Positions 17,448 through 26,159 of a DNA stretch of 27,083 nucleotides are shown in pieces. Both the position numbers and the translations under genes were made by a program. Origin of the DNA: an uncultured Lachnospiraceae bacterium (GTDB taxonomy: Bacteria; Bacillota; Clostridia; Lachnospirales; Lachnospiraceae); the NCBI GenBank assembly GCA_959022495.1, contig CAUEYX010000040.1, positions 1 to 27,083 of the forward strand, in the 5' to 3' direction. The stretch's first letter is position 1. Each line of letters starts with the position of its first letter. The notes beneath the pieces are model-generated. The model saw only the letters and a program-made list of their open reading frames with translations, was not told where the DNA came from and made no database searches.

Positions 17448-20400
17448 CTACCGCGTTCTTCTCCTTTTCACATACACGCATGTGCCGGCCGATACTGCCC
17501 CCAGCACTGCCCAGAGCATGGCTGTGGCACCCGTGTCTCCTGTCTTCACCGCTTTATCCCCTGCACTGTCTGCCTGATCACCTGCTCCTCCGTGTCCTGT
17601 ACCCGGTCTGCTGCTTCCACCGTTCCCATCGGACGGATTCTCCGATGGTTCCTGTGTACCCGGATTTTCCGGATCGGGGTCTTCCGGATCCGGATTCTCC
17701 GGATCGGGTTTCTCTGGATCGGGATCTTCCGGCTCCGATGGTTTCTCTGTAAGGCCCTTGACTGCGGAGGCAAGTTTTTCTGCTGCTTCATCCACAATAT
17801 TTTGATCCGCCTCTGAGATATTTTCATCTCCCAGAATTTTCTTTGCTTCTTCCAATGCCGCTTTCAGCGCCGCAGCAGTCTCATCCGTATATTTATTTGT
17901 GTCAACTGCTTCTGCTTCCTTTATGCATGCCTCCAAAGCCGCCTTATCTGCTTTCAGCGGAAGATGATCCATCGCCGCGTTCAGCTCTTCACAGCTCTTA
18001 TCAATCTGTTCCTGTGTTACAGAATCTTCTCCTGCTTTCACCGCGTCAAGAACTGCCTGCGCATTCTCCCTGGCCTCTTCAAATACCGCCGCCGCGGACG
18101 GGATCACGTTGTCTGTCGACAGGCCGTCCGCGCGCTTCAGCGCTTCCTCCAGAGCCTCTGTAGAAAGCTCCTCTCCCGATCCGGGTCCTTCTGACTCCAG
18201 CCTGTAGTTTACAACATAAACGCCATCTGCATCAGCCGTCACATCTGTGTCGATCATCCAGTCCACATCTGAGTAAGAACCGCCTGACACCGTATATTCG
18301 ACAGCCACTCCGTCATCTCCGTACTTCGGTACCACCAGACCTGTCTCTACGACATCCGCCAGTACATGAGAAGATGCCGCTGTCAGATATTCCGCCCGGC
18401 TTCCGCTCTCATAGGAGAGCGTTACCATATGCGGCCGCTTCCCTTCTGCATTGTCATTGTCCAGCCAGCGCACTTCTGTATCCAGCACCACCGATCTGAT
18501 CCCGCTGACTGTGAATCCATCTTCCGCGTTCCCGCCGCATTCATAGCGGTAACCTTCCTTTTCTCTGCCGCTGTCAAAGTCATCCGTAATGCAGTATATT
18601 TCAAAGGTATTCCCCATTTCCGGATCTATGTTTTCAAATGTTCCTGTCCAATCCTCCGCTTCAGACAGCGTCAGTTCACTGCCCTCAACTTCTTTTCCGT
18701 CGACTTTAAGACCGACTTTTACATTCTCCGGGCGGGCCTTGTCTTTATCATTTCCATCCTTCCAGTCCATGGATACTTTGATCTCAAATGGCTCCGGAAC
18801 AATGGCGCTGTAAACATGGATTTCACCAATGCAGGCAAGTTTGTACGCAATCTGATTGTAGCTGTCTGTCACTGTCACCTTCAGCCGATCCGCAGTTACC
18901 GGCTCGTCAAATATCACTTCACCGCTGCCCTTTGCGCTCTCTTCGAATGAGAAGGATTTTACCTTCTCCCATTCTCCGTCTCCCAGCTTCGCATAGATCT
19001 CCGCGTCCTTAATAAAGCCGTTATTTCCAACCGGCGTCTTGCCCTGGAAACGGATCTTGCCTACCAGTTTCTCCCCGCCGACACCGAATTCAATAGACTG
19101 GGGAAGCTCATCATACTCAGCCGGGTTTTCGACATACTGCGTATGCCACGCACTTCCCAGATTTCCGTCAAAGGCCAGAGCCGGTCCGCCGTCACTATAC
19201 TGCGACGGGTCTTTGTAAGATGTCGCGCTGCAGTCTGCGGCCATTACGCTCTGCGGGATCTCTTCATATGTTATCTCCGCGGCCGAGGCAGCCTTTATTT
19301 TCACAGTTTCTTCTGCCTTCCCGTTCTTCGCCGTGTTTCTATTCAGTTTCAGTGTATACACATTGCTTACGAGCTGATCTTCCGACTGTACGATTACCTC
19401 TGCCGTGCCGGATTCATCCGCCGGAACCACAGTCACCGCCGCATTCCCTTTGGCTTCCGCCGTAATAACCGCCTGCGCCGGATCTTCTGCATCCACTGTA
19501 TAGCCGTCTGCATTTACGGTTCCCGGTGTAAAGCCCTCGGGCTCCCTGCCGTCCACTGTAAGACTCTCCAAAACCGCGGAGCTGTTCATTGTGTACCCAA
19601 ACGCAGTTGTCCAGATCTCTGCCTCTTTCAGGCCCACATATCCGTTCCCCTGCTGCTTCATGGTGATGCGCACACCCTTAGCACTGCGCGGCGCATCCAG
19701 CGTGAATGTCGTTTCACCTGTCGGAGAATATTCCGTGGAGGTGAATCCGACCTCGCGGAAATCCACTCCATCCTCAGCCACCTCGATGGTCACCTTTTCC
19801 GGGACGCCTACATTCGCGTCCGTAAAGAACCACAGTCTGACTGTGTCAATCTCTTTTGCCTCTTCCCAGGTAAATGTGATAAACGGGGAAGAACTCTGGA
19901 GATGATCGTTCCAGTTTGTCCAGCGCTCCTGCGGGTTATTGACAACATCCTTTACACCGTTGACAATAGAAAGCAGGTTGTCCGCCTTCTGGCCGCAGCT
20001 CTCTGTCAGCTCTTTATACTGCGGAGCCACATTAACCGGCTCCATGGTCTCACCTTCTGCCACACGCACTGTCGCGTACACCTTAAAAGAGGTATCTTCC
20101 GATACGTTTACGATTCCTGTGACCGTAATCACATCCCCCACTGTCTGGACATCTTCCTCTGTAATCTCGTCCCATACAACCGGGTATTCGCCGTATATCT
20201 CTCCATTTTCCAGAATTCCGGATACTGTCTCCGGGAGTGCCGGAACTACTCCCGCGCTGGTTGCCCTGGAATAGTTCTTAAATCCGGCAAAAACAGGCAG
20301 TACGTGCAGGAATGCTTCTACATCTATGTTATCTCCGCCGGCAGTGAGCACACCTTTCAATGTGTAATCACCGGGCGTGTTATAGACATCCTGCGGAACT

Positions 20401-23318
20401 TCTTCCCAGACAATGGTTCCTTTCGCGGAACTGCCGTCGCTCATTGTCACACGAACTTCCGTCTGAAGTTCCGGTTCCGCCCCCATTGTCACTGTATAAT
20501 CTTTTGTAATCTCATAAGCCTTCACATATGCAGGTCCCTGCTCATCCCCGGTGGTGTTCACAGTCACTTCTGCGCCTTCTAAGCCGGAGGATTCTGCTCT
20601 CAGGGTAAAGCCGCCCGCCTTATCTGTACTGCGCACGATGACAAGCGCCTTTCCTGAAAACGCGTCAATGTTCGCGCTCTTCTTGCCGGTAAGTACAGTT
20701 GGCTGCTGGAACTTATCTGTGGTAGACGGATTTCCATTGTCAACACCTACAATCGTGCCGTTTCCGGTAAGGCTGAAACGGATATTGTTTCTCGCCGGGC
20801 TTACAACCCTGCCGTCTTCGTCAAGCACATCCACAGAGAGAAAGGCAAGGCTGCTTCCATCTGCCTGGATCTCACTCTTTTCGGCCTCCACTTTCAGGCT
20901 GGTTCCGTCGTCGCTGTTCGTTGTGACAGAATCAAGGCCGTATGTATCCTTGATCAAATTTCCGTCTTCATCATAAGCCTTTGCGCTCAGCGTGCCCTCT
21001 TCGTACTGTACGCTGAACTGCGCGGCCATGCGTTTCCACTCTGCACTTTCATTGACCGCCGTGCAGAGCTCTTCATTATTCGATACATTCGTATAAGTAG
21101 AATATGTATAACCCGCGTTTGTCGTAAAATCGTTTCTCGTCGCGGTTCCGATCTTCTGATCATTTAAGAACAGCTCCACCTTTGCCGCGTTCGAATACAG
21201 GTAAACCGGAACTTTCCCATTGCTGATCATCAGATCCTCCGCATTCCAGCTCTGGGGCACTACATGCAGTGTCGTCTTATCTTCCACCCACTGGCTGGTG
21301 TAGAAGTAGTAAGAATCTTTCGGGAATCCTGCTGTATCAAGTACTCCGAAGAAACAGGAATTGGGCACCGCCTGGTTTCCGCCCACGACACTGCCCGCGC
21401 CTGTTCCATTCCAGGCGCCTGTCCCTGTCGGCTCTCCGATATAATCAAAGCCTGTCCAGATAAATTCACCCATGATGAAATCATTTTTAATGGTATAATA
21501 CCAAGACTCTCTGGCCGTATTTCCCCAGGACACGCTGGCTGTATCGTATGATGTACACTGATAATCACCATACTGTGATGATGATGAGAGTGTGTTGTAG
21601 ATCCCCCGGCTGTTCGCGGGGGAAGCAGTCTCGGTCCCTACCAGGGGCCATGTCGGCTGCTGACTGTGCTTATTCGCATACTGCGCGGGATAGTAGTTCA
21701 GACCTACCACGCCCCCGGACGCAATCACCTGTCTGTCGATATTGGTACGGAAATCACTCTGGCTCCAGGAGTACTGGTTATCTCCCATTGTGATCGGTTT
21801 TGTATCATCAATGTCCTGAATCCACTGAATCAGGCTGGATGCAATCCCCGGATAGGTTGTCTGGCAGTCATTTCCGCTGACGCATCCTGTGGGAAGCTCA
21901 TTTCCGATTGACCACATCACCACAGACGGGTCATTCTTATCACGGTTCACCGTTGACTCCAGCGCGAACTGAGCCCATGTCATATCCGCGTTCCCGCCGA
22001 TCACCTGATTATCTGCCGCGAGCGTCTTATTGAACTCTTTCCCGAAATCATTATAATTTCCATTTTTATAATTGGTCCAGCCATCAAAGATCTCATTCAT
22101 AACAAGGATGCCTTCCTCATTGCATATCGAGATCAGCATATCTGAGGGAATATTGTGGCTGCTTCGGATGGCATTACAGCCCATGCCTTTGAGGATCTCT
22201 ACCTGCCGCTTTACCGCGTCATAGTATGACGCCGCGCCAAGGGCGCCCAGGTCATGATGCATGCACACACCCTTCATTTTCACATTTTTCCCATTCAGCT
22301 GGAAACCGACGTCCGCGTCATAGTTCAGATAACGGAAACCAAACTCGGTCTCGTAAGTATCAATCACATCTCCGTCTTCCAGGATTTCTGTCTGTACATA
22401 ATACAGGCTGGGGCTGTCACAGTCCCAAAGTTCCGGCTGATTGACGACAACTACCTGCTCAGCTGTCACTTCACTCTCCGCGCCGACCGTCACCTCTTCC
22501 TCGCCGGCCGCTTTAGAGACCAGTTTCCCCTGGTCGTCAAGAATTGTCGTTCGCACTGTCACCGTGCCGGACTCATCTCTTTCATTTTTCACCTCTGTCT
22601 CTACATGGACCGTCACATCACCGTTCTGCTCTTCTTCCAGGTCTGGTGTTGTCACATAAGTCCCCTTATCCGCCACATGGATATCCCCGGATACATCCAG
22701 CGTCACATCCCTATAGATCCCGGACCCGGAATACCAGCGGCTGGACGGAAATTCGTTCACCGCCTTGACAGCAATCACGTTCTCTGTCTTTCCATCACAA
22801 GTCACATAGTCGGTAATGTCCAGCGAGAAATCATTATAGCCATAGAAGTTTTCACCGATCTTTGTCCCGTTCACATACACATATGCATGATTATACACAC
22901 CGTCAAAATTCAGTGTCAGCGTCTTTCCCTTGTAATCAGCCGGAAAGACAGCGTTCTTCCTGTACCAGCCTGTCCCACCCGGAAGAAAACCGGATTCCGC
23001 CTCGTACTGCGCGGAAAATTCCTGGTCCATGCTGAAATCATGGGGAAGTCTGATATCTTCCCACCCGGAATCATCAAAATCTCTGCTGTCCGCGTTCGCC
23101 GCGTCGCCAAGGCTGAATTTCCAGCCGAAGTTGAAATTCCCTTTGTCCGCTTTCGTCTCCGGGATAAATGCGTCCGATGATTTGGCTGCTGATCCCGCCG
23201 TCTTCCCCGGCTGCGCATCCTCTGTATCCTTTGCCAGCGCCGGAATGCCGACAGTTCCAAGGACCGTTGCCGCGGCCAGGCACGATGCCAGGCACCGGGC
23301 CTGCATTTTCTTTTTCAT
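17448..23318 (-). CDS. Secreted, surface-anchored GH2 beta-galactosidase
   Basis: This is a 1956-residue protein with an ACAGGAGG site before ATG and a signal peptide (about 1-29, ALA/KDT). GH2 sugar-binding, Ig-like and TIM-barrel domains span about 58-640. The acid/base is E474 (SIGNE) and the probable nucleophile is E563 (PLVGTETAS). Following domains: DUF4982-like (about 690-760), a GH2 C-terminal Ig (about 805-920), two Big_4-type Ig domains (about 930-1090), an F5/8 domain (about 1095-1242), a cadherin-like sandwich (about 1243-1328), a second F5/8 domain (about 1353-1505), two Cna-B-like domains (about 1508-1708) and FIVAR modules (about 1715-1857). It ends with a Pro/Asp/Glu linker, TGD (1926-1928), a membrane helix and KRRRTR. 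The order resembles the large extracellular B. bifidum beta-galactosidases, so removal of terminal beta-galactose exposed by the fucosidases is the likely role. Exact linkage preference (beta-1,3 or beta-1,4) cannot be read from sequence. Confidence 0.93.
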   Translation of the reverse strand: MKKKMQARCLASCLAAATVLGTVGIPALAKDTEDAQPGKTAGSAAKSSDAFIPETKADKGNFNFGWKFSLGDAANADSRDFDDSGWEDIRLPHDFSMDQEFSAQYEAESGFLPGGTGWYRKNAVFPADYKGKTLTLNFDGVYNHAYVYVNGTKIGENFYGYNDFSLDITDYVTCDGKTENVIAVKAVNEFPSSRWYSGSGIYRDVTLDVSGDIHVADKGTYVTTPDLEEEQNGDVTVHVETEVKNERDESGTVTVRTTILDDQGKLVSKAAGEEEVTVGAESEVTAEQVVVVNQPELWDCDSPSLYYVQTEILEDGDVIDTYETEFGFRYLNYDADVGFQLNGKNVKMKGVCMHHDLGALGAASYYDAVKRQVEILKGMGCNAIRSSHNIPSDMLISICNEEGILVMNEIFDGWTNYKNGNYNDFGKEFNKTLAADNQVIGGNADMTWAQFALESTVNRDKNDPSVVMWSIGNELPTGCVSGNDCQTTYPGIASSLIQWIQDIDDTKPITMGDNQYSWSQSDFRTNIDRQVIASGGVVGLNYYPAQYANKHSQQPTWPLVGTETASPANSRGIYNTLSSSSQYGDYQCTSYDTASVSWGNTARESWYYTIKNDFIMGEFIWTGFDYIGEPTGTGAWNGTGAGSVVGGNQAVPNSCFFGVLDTAGFPKDSYYFYTSQWVEDKTTLHVVPQSWNAEDLMISNGKVPVYLYSNAAKVELFLNDQKIGTATRNDFTTNAGYTYSTYTNVSNNEELCTAVNESAEWKRMAAQFSVQYEEGTLSAKAYDEDGNLIKDTYGLDSVTTNSDDGTSLKVEAEKSEIQADGSSLAFLSVDVLDEDGRVVSPARNNIRFSLTGNGTIVGVDNGNPSTTDKFQQPTVLTGKKSANIDAFSGKALVIVRSTDKAGGFTLRAESSGLEGAEVTVNTTGDEQGPAYVKAYEITKDYTVTMGAEPELQTEVRVTMSDGSSAKGTIVWEEVPQDVYNTPGDYTLKGVLTAGGDNIDVEAFLHVLPVFAGFKNYSRATSAGVVPALPETVSGILENGEIYGEYPVVWDEITEEDVQTVGDVITVTGIVNVSEDTSFKVYATVRVAEGETMEPVNVAPQYKELTESCGQKADNLLSIVNGVKDVVNNPQERWTNWNDHLQSSSPFITFTWEEAKEIDTVRLWFFTDANVGVPEKVTIEVAEDGVDFREVGFTSTEYSPTGETTFTLDAPRSAKGVRITMKQQGNGYVGLKEAEIWTTAFGYTMNSSAVLESLTVDGREPEGFTPGTVNADGYTVDAEDPAQAVITAEAKGNAAVTVVPADESGTAEVIVQSEDQLVSNVYTLKLNRNTAKNGKAEETVKIKAASAAEITYEEIPQSVMAADCSATSYKDPSQYSDGGPALAFDGNLGSAWHTQYVENPAEYDELPQSIEFGVGGEKLVGKIRFQGKTPVGNNGFIKDAEIYAKLGDGEWEKVKSFSFEESAKGSGEVIFDEPVTADRLKVTVTDSYNQIAYKLACIGEIHVYSAIVPEPFEIKVSMDWKDGNDKDKARPENVKVGLKVDGKEVEGSELTLSEAEDWTGTFENIDPEMGNTFEIYCITDDFDSGREKEGYRYECGGNAEDGFTVSGIRSVVLDTEVRWLDNDNAEGKRPHMVTLSYESGSRAEYLTAASSHVLADVVETGLVVPKYGDDGVAVEYTVSGGSYSDVDWMIDTDVTADADGVYVVNYRLESEGPGSGEELSTEALEEALKRADGLSTDNVIPSAAAVFEEARENAQAVLDAVKAGEDSVTQEQIDKSCEELNAAMDHLPLKADKAALEACIKEAEAVDTNKYTDETAAALKAALEEAKKILGDENISEADQNIVDEAAEKLASAVKGLTEKPSEPEDPDPEKPDPENPDPEDPDPENPGTQEPSENPSDGNGGSSRPGTGHGGAGDQADSAGDKAVKTGDTGATAMLWAVLGAVSAGTCVYVKRRRTR
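17661..17739 (-). repeat. Imperfect 15-18 bp tandem repeats encoding a PDPE-rich linker of GH2
   Basis: GGATC/CGGAT-rich units encode repeated Pro-Asp-Pro-Glu followed by Lys, Asn or Asp (protein about 1864-1887). The repeat lies between the FIVAR modules and the TGD anchor and probably extends the enzyme through the wall. Such tracts are prone to length change and to assembly error. Confidence 0.6.
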
Positions 23319-23378
23319 AAAACTTTTCCTCCTGTAATAACAAAACTATTCCCACCGTTTAAACACAGCATAACATGG

Positions 23379-23412
23379 TTCAATTATGTCATATTGAATA
23401 TTATATTTCAAT
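23379..23412. promoter_or_regulatory. Three alternating TTCAAT/ATTGAA half-sites and promoter of GH2
   Basis: TTCAAT (23379), ATTGAA (23393) and TTCAAT (23407) start at exact 14-bp steps, so each neighbouring pair forms an inverted repeat with an 8-nt spacer. On the minus strand a sigma-A-like promoter overlaps them: TTGAAA (23411-23406), a 17-nt spacer and CATAAT (23388-23383), about 65 bp before the start codon. Binding of a dimer here would cover both promoter boxes. The site differs from the element shared by the GH20 and GH95 genes. Confidence 0.5.
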
Positions 23413-23581
23413 GTTTTTATTCATTTTTATGCATTCTGTCCACCATCTCAGTATTGTCCCAAATGCATCGCTTTTCTGTTCTTTATCGACTCCATAATTT
23501 CTATTATACTTTTTTTACCGTCTGTTTAGAAATTTTCGCCTTCTTTTATAAATCCATCATAGTTCTGTCATATTTTCCCTT

Positions 23582-23587
23582 TATACT
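23582..23587 (+). promoter_or_regulatory. Probable -10 box (TATACT) of structured RNA copy 2
   Basis: TATACT sits 7 nt before the conserved AGATAG start, the same distance as in copy 1. A second, overlapping TATACT follows at 23587-23592. No clear -35 box is seen. Confidence 0.5.
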
Positions 23588-23594
23588 ATACTCA

Positions 23595-23731
23595 AGATAG
23601 TTGATAAAACAACTATCTTCCCCCCTCATAAAGTTTTGGCACCACAGGTGCCGCACTTTACTCTCATTCCTTTAGATAACTTATAAAACAGCGAAAACCC
23701 ATCAGCCAAAAACTGATGGGTTTTCGTTGTT
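23595..23731 (+). ncRNA. Candidate structured small RNA, copy 2
   Basis: This is the same element as at 16240-16380: hairpin AGATAGTTG/CAACTATCT, a C-run, TAAAGT/ACTTTA closing a variable hairpin, a conserved unpaired block and a terminator. Here the variable hairpin is only GGCACC/GGTGCC (6 bp against 10 bp), and the terminator stem is AAAACCCATCAG/CTGATGGGTTTT. It lies about 280 bp from the divergent GH2 start and converges with the hydrolase gene, the same gene arrangement as copy 1. The AT-rich stretch between 23413 and 23581 holds nothing else I can support. Confidence 0.6.
23694..23724. terminator. Bidirectional terminator shared by RNA copy 2 (+) and the hydrolase/citrate synthase operon (-)
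   Basis: A 12-bp perfect stem with loop CCAAAAA is followed by UUUUCGUUGUUCU on the plus strand and UUUUCGCUGUUUUAU on the minus strand. It lies about 45 bp past the hydrolase stop codon. Confidence 0.75.
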
Positions 23732-23769
23732 CTGTGATGAATCAGCTGTATTTAAAATATCATTTTGAT

Positions 23770-24696
23770 TTATATATGCTTCTCAAACCACTCCAGCAGA
23801 TCCTGATATACCTGTTCCCGGTCGGTCTCGCTGAGAAGCTCGTGACGGTCACCCGTATACAGCCGCAGTGCTGTATCCTGCACTCCGGCCGCCCTGTATT
23901 TTTCATAGACCTTACGCACACCTCTGCCAAAATCACCAACCGGGTCATCCGCCCCGGATACGAAGAGCACGGGAAGACTCTTGGGTATCATATACACACT
24001 TTCTTTCCTCTGAATGCCAAGCAGTCCAGAGAAGAGATTGTAATACGCATTCACCGTTGCTACAAAAGAGCAGAGGGGATCAGACACATACACATCCAGA
24101 TGCTCATTATCACTGGTAATCCAGTCCGCGCGGGTGCGCGCAGGCTTAAATTTCTTATTATAAGCCCCCAGCACCAGCTTATCCACCATCCTGCTCCGAT
24201 AATGCCATCCCCGGAACGCGGCCATCACCCGGCAGAGCCTCTTGCCAAACACCAGCGCTGCTTTCCTGTGATCCGAGACCGTGCCCATCAGTACAGCACC
24301 GCTCAAACCATTCCCGTACATCTGAATATACTGTCTGAGCAGCGACGAACCCATGCTGTGGCCGAGCATAAAATACGGCTTTCCGGGATACTTCCTCTCC
24401 GTCCTCTGGCGCAGCGTGTGCATATCGCCAAGCACACAGGCATTTCCGTACTTTTCATTAAAAAAACCATACTCGGACTTTGCCTGTATCGATTTTCCGT
24501 GTCCAAGATGATCATTTCCCACGACATAATAGCCCTTTTCGCACAGGAACTGCGCGAACTCGTCATATCGCCTGATATATTCCACCATTCCGTGGCAGAT
24601 CTGCAGGACAGCCCTCACTTCGCCTTCCGGCTTCCACTCTATTGTATGGATCTCCGTATTGCCGTCCTTTGATGGGAAATAAAACTCGTCTCTCAT
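23770..24696 (-). CDS. Alpha/beta hydrolase, monoacylglycerol-lipase-like (serine aminopeptidase S33 / Hydrolase_4 type)
   Basis: This is a 308-residue protein from ATG at 24696. A GTG at 24705, immediately after the citrate synthase stop, would add three residues and is possible. There is no signal peptide, so the enzyme is cytoplasmic. The family motifs are CHGMVEYIRRY (oxyanion region, about 34-44), GNDHLGHGKS (about 60-69) and the nucleophile elbow GHSMGS with Ser114. Asp251 lies in GADDPVGD and His285 in GDRHELLSE, completing the Ser-Asp-His triad. Members of the family cleave monoglycerides or other small esters; the substrate here is unknown. It is probably co-transcribed with, and translationally coupled to, the citrate synthase gene because no gap and no strong ribosome binding site separate them. 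Confidence 0.9.
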   Translation of the reverse strand: MRDEFYFPSKDGNTEIHTIEWKPEGEVRAVLQICHGMVEYIRRYDEFAQFLCEKGYYVVGNDHLGHGKSIQAKSEYGFFNEKYGNACVLGDMHTLRQRTERKYPGKPYFMLGHSMGSSLLRQYIQMYGNGLSGAVLMGTVSDHRKAALVFGKRLCRVMAAFRGWHYRSRMVDKLVLGAYNKKFKPARTRADWITSDNEHLDVYVSDPLCSFVATVNAYYNLFSGLLGIQRKESVYMIPKSLPVLFVSGADDPVGDFGRGVRKVYEKYRAAGVQDTALRLYTGDRHELLSETDREQVYQDLLEWFEKHI

Positions 24697-24705
24697 GTTA
24701 CCCAC

Positions 24706-26076
24706 TTACCTGTCATCAAGATTTATGTATTCGCGGTGCGGCGCGAGGGCCTTGTATGCCGGGCGTATAATCTTGTCTACATTCTTAAGCTCTTCCAGCC
24801 TGTGGGCACTCCAGCCTACGATTCTCGCGGCAGCAAAAATTGGTGTATACAGTGCCGGAGGAAGATCCAGCATGCTGTACACAAGACCGCTGTAAAAGTC
24901 TACATTCGCGTTGACACCTTTGTACATTCTGCGTTTTTCGCCGATGATCTCCGGCGCCATGTGCTCTACTTTTTCATAGAGCGCATATTCTTTTTCATGA
25001 TGTTTTTCCTTCGCCAGCTGTTTTACAAAGCGTTTGAAGATATCCGCGCGCGGATCTGAGATTGAATAAACCGCATGGCCCATACCATAGATAAGGCCTT
25101 TCTTGTCAAACGCTTTTTTGTCGAGAAGCGCTTCCAGGTAAGCCCTGATCTGGTCTTCATCCTCCCAGTCTGTCAGATGCGCTTTCATATCTTCAAACAT
25201 CTGGGTCACTTTCACATTCGCGCCGCCGTGCTTCGGTCCTTTCAGGGAAGCCATCGCCGCCGCCATAGTCGAGTAAGTATCTGTTCCTGAGGACGTCACC
25301 ACATGTGTTGTAAATGTGGAGTTATTTCCGCCGCCGTGGTCCATATGGAGAACAAGCGCCATATCCAGGATCTTCGCCTCAAGCTTTGTATACTTCCTGT
25401 CCTCGCGCAGCATCATCAATATATTTTCCGCGGTGGACAGCTCCGGTTTCGGTGCATAAATATAAAGATCCTCTCCCCTGCGGTAGTTGTACGCGTGATA
25501 TCCGTATACCATCAGCATCGGGAATTGGCTGATCAGGTTCAGACACTGGCGGAGCACATTCGGTATGCTTGTATCATCCGCCTTCTCGTCATAAGAATAA
25601 AGCTGAAGAATACTCCTGGTGATACTATTCATCATATCACGGCTTGGCGCCTTCATAATAACATCCCGCACAAAATTAGGCGGGAGCATCCGCCGCTCGG
25701 CGATCATAGCCTGAAAGTTTTCGAGCTGTTCTTTATTCGGGAGTTCACCGAAAAGCAGCAGATATGCCGTTTCCTCAAACCCGGGATGTTTTGCCGCCAG
25801 GAATCCTTTCACCAGCTCTTTGATATTATATCCCCGGTAATAGAGATTTCCCTCGCACGGTACGGTTTCGCCGTTGACTACCTTAGAAGCGCAGACATCA
25901 GAAACATTTGTCAGCCCCGCAAGAACACCCTTGCCGTTCAGGTCACGCAGCCCCCTCTTTACCTCGTATTTGGTGTACAGCTCCTTGTCGATCGCATTGT
26001 TTTTCTCACATTCCCGCGCAAGCGCTTCGATCTCAGGAGTTATATCGAAAAAAATGCTGTCAATATCTTTTGCCAT
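24706..26076 (-). CDS. Citrate synthase
   Basis: This is a 456-residue protein whose start ATG is preceded by AAGGAGG. It condenses oxaloacetate and acetyl-CoA to citrate, feeding 2-oxoglutarate and glutamate synthesis in an anaerobe with an incomplete TCA cycle. By comparison with pig citrate synthase (H238, H274, H320, D375), the matching residues are H247 in HMDHGGGN, H283 in GPKHGGAN, H334 in GMGHAVY and D393 in NVDFYSG. The N-terminal region of about 70 residues before the core is typical of the Firmicute/clostridial form. A 2-methylcitrate synthase activity cannot be excluded from sequence, but no prp-type genes lie nearby. It has its own promoter and is followed directly by the hydrolase gene. 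Confidence 0.93.
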   Translation of the reverse strand: MAKDIDSIFFDITPEIEALARECEKNNAIDKELYTKYEVKRGLRDLNGKGVLAGLTNVSDVCASKVVNGETVPCEGNLYYRGYNIKELVKGFLAAKHPGFEETAYLLLFGELPNKEQLENFQAMIAERRMLPPNFVRDVIMKAPSRDMMNSITRSILQLYSYDEKADDTSIPNVLRQCLNLISQFPMLMVYGYHAYNYRRGEDLYIYAPKPELSTAENILMMLREDRKYTKLEAKILDMALVLHMDHGGGNNSTFTTHVVTSSGTDTYSTMAAAMASLKGPKHGGANVKVTQMFEDMKAHLTDWEDEDQIRAYLEALLDKKAFDKKGLIYGMGHAVYSISDPRADIFKRFVKQLAKEKHHEKEYALYEKVEHMAPEIIGEKRRMYKGVNANVDFYSGLVYSMLDLPPALYTPIFAAARIVGWSAHRLEELKNVDKIIRPAYKALAPHREYINLDDR

Positions 26077-26111
26077 GTGACCTTCCTCCTTTTTCTCCGT
26101 ATGATCTTTAT

Positions 26112-26140
26112 ATTATACTAAAAATCGCATAATTAAACAA
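26112..26140 (-). promoter_or_regulatory. Sigma-A-type promoter of the citrate synthase/hydrolase operon
   Basis: On the minus strand TTGTTT (26140-26135), a 17-nt spacer and a consensus TATAAT (26117-26112) lie about 35 bp before the start codon, in the 83-bp gap after ksgA. No terminator hairpin is seen in this gap, so ksgA transcripts may also run into citrate synthase. Confidence 0.7.
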
Positions 26141-26159
26141 TAAACTGACTATTAAATAT

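Noticed and set aside
19143..20582. 479-codon plus-strand frame opposite GH2
   Set aside because: It is antisense to the Ig-like and F5/8 domains of GH2, has Cys/Arg/His-rich composition, no ribosome binding site and no recognisable motif.
25303..26121. 272-codon plus-strand frame opposite citrate synthase
   Set aside because: It is fully antisense to a gene with intact catalytic residues; its composition is that of a reverse-strand shadow.
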